5,701 nucleotides of DNA from Alphaproteobacteria bacterium UBA7488 (GTDB lineage: Bacteria; Pseudomonadota; Alphaproteobacteria; CAAHEQ01; UBA3637). The translations under genes were made by a program, and so were the position numbers. Below are positions 5,576 through 5,701 of this stretch, one piece after another. How positions within the stretch are numbered: the stretch's first letter is position 1; each line of letters starts with the position of its first letter. Below the pieces are notes generated by a model. That model was not told the DNA's origin. It made no database searches and saw only the letters and a program-made list of their open reading frames with translations. The stretch is taken from assembly GCA_002477185.1 (NCBI GenBank), contig DLOI01000014.1:1519-7219 (forward strand), written 5' to 3'.

Positions 5576-5643
5576 AGGCAACGCGGCAGTTTTTTATTGT
5601 AAGAATTGAATAAAGGCAACGCGGTGGTTTTCTATCTTAAAAA
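5568..5643 (+). repeat. 38-bp imperfect tandem repeat, two copies
   Basis: Units are 5568-5605 and 5606-5643. The first 19 bases (TTGAATAAAGGCAACGCGG) are identical; the remaining 19 differ at about six positions. A fragment of a third unit may begin at 5644 (TCGAA). The first unit includes the last codons and TAA of the preceding gene, so the second copy repeats the gene's end, including its stop. TTGCC..TTTAT at 5546-5557 can pair with ATAAAGGCAA in the first unit, with a GG bulge. Confidence 0.8.
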
Positions 5644-5701
5644 TCGAAAACGCTTTGATACAAATCTTGCCGATTTTGCTTACCGGTAAAATTGTGGTCG
5701 G
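5637..5701 (-). CDS. Possible C-terminal end of a convergent gene (partial)
   Basis: Reading leftward from the window edge, one minus-strand frame is open for 20 codons (DHNFTGKQNRQDLYQSVFDF) and ends with TAA at 5639-5637. The mixed polar composition looks like coding sequence, and its end just beside the tandem repeat would place that repeat between two converging genes. A second minus frame is also open for about 35 codons, so 20 codons are not decisive. The product cannot be named. Confidence 0.3.
   Translation of the reverse strand, partial: DHNFTGKQNRQDLYQSVFDF

Noticed and set aside
1..5701. CRISPR array, tRNA or rRNA genes
   Set aside because: No regularly spaced repeats beyond the two-copy 38-bp tandem, and no tRNA- or rRNA-like conserved segments were seen on either strand.

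Overview
The window comes from an AT-rich bacterium. It has good sigma-70-type promoters (TTGACT-N17-TATACT and TTGACA-N17-TAGAAT) and GGAGG-type ribosome binding sites. The sequence does not fix the lineage. A low-GC, possibly host-associated Gram-negative would fit, but that is only an impression. There are three zones: (1) the last 25 codons of a SpmB-like (nucleoside-recognition/Gate family) membrane protein at 1-80; (2) a four-gene, very AT-rich operon at 154-3140; (3) an ordinary-looking region from 3290 to the end with a family 2 glycosyltransferase, an unrecognised protein with one membrane segment, and possibly the tail of a convergent gene.

The main feature is how zone 2 sits in the chromosome. 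The 3' end of the SpmB-like gene appears twice, at 1-83 and 3210-3292, as direct repeats (77/83 bases identical counted by eye; five of six differences are synonymous). The right copy extends further left, to about 3152, and encodes the family's TTFYVLAVYFGSVGITK segment, but it has no start and is cut off 11 bases after the last cassette gene. The four genes therefore look like an insert at the 3' end of a resident gene. The insert carries its own promoter right after the resident stop codon, and the nearest plausible terminator (3325-3357) lies beyond the duplicated remnant. No integrase, transposase or tRNA is visible.

The four cassette genes all belong to nucleotide- or radical-chemistry families: a GNAT-Nudix fusion, a divergent nucleoside diphosphate kinase that keeps the catalytic histidine, an HD-domain phosphohydrolase overlapping the kinase by ATGA, and a MoaA-like radical SAM enzyme with two cysteine clusters but no C-terminal Gly-Gly. 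Together they suggest a small pathway that makes, phosphorylates and clears a modified nucleotide. That could be a nucleoside metabolite with a self-protection acetyltransferase, or an antiviral nucleotide by analogy with prokaryotic viperins. I infer this from families and gene order; no substrate can be read from the sequence.

The right-hand zone has more balanced base composition (about 40% GC in sampled lines against about 20-30% in most sampled cassette lines). It ends in a 38-bp imperfect tandem repeat that starts inside the stop-codon region of the last gene.
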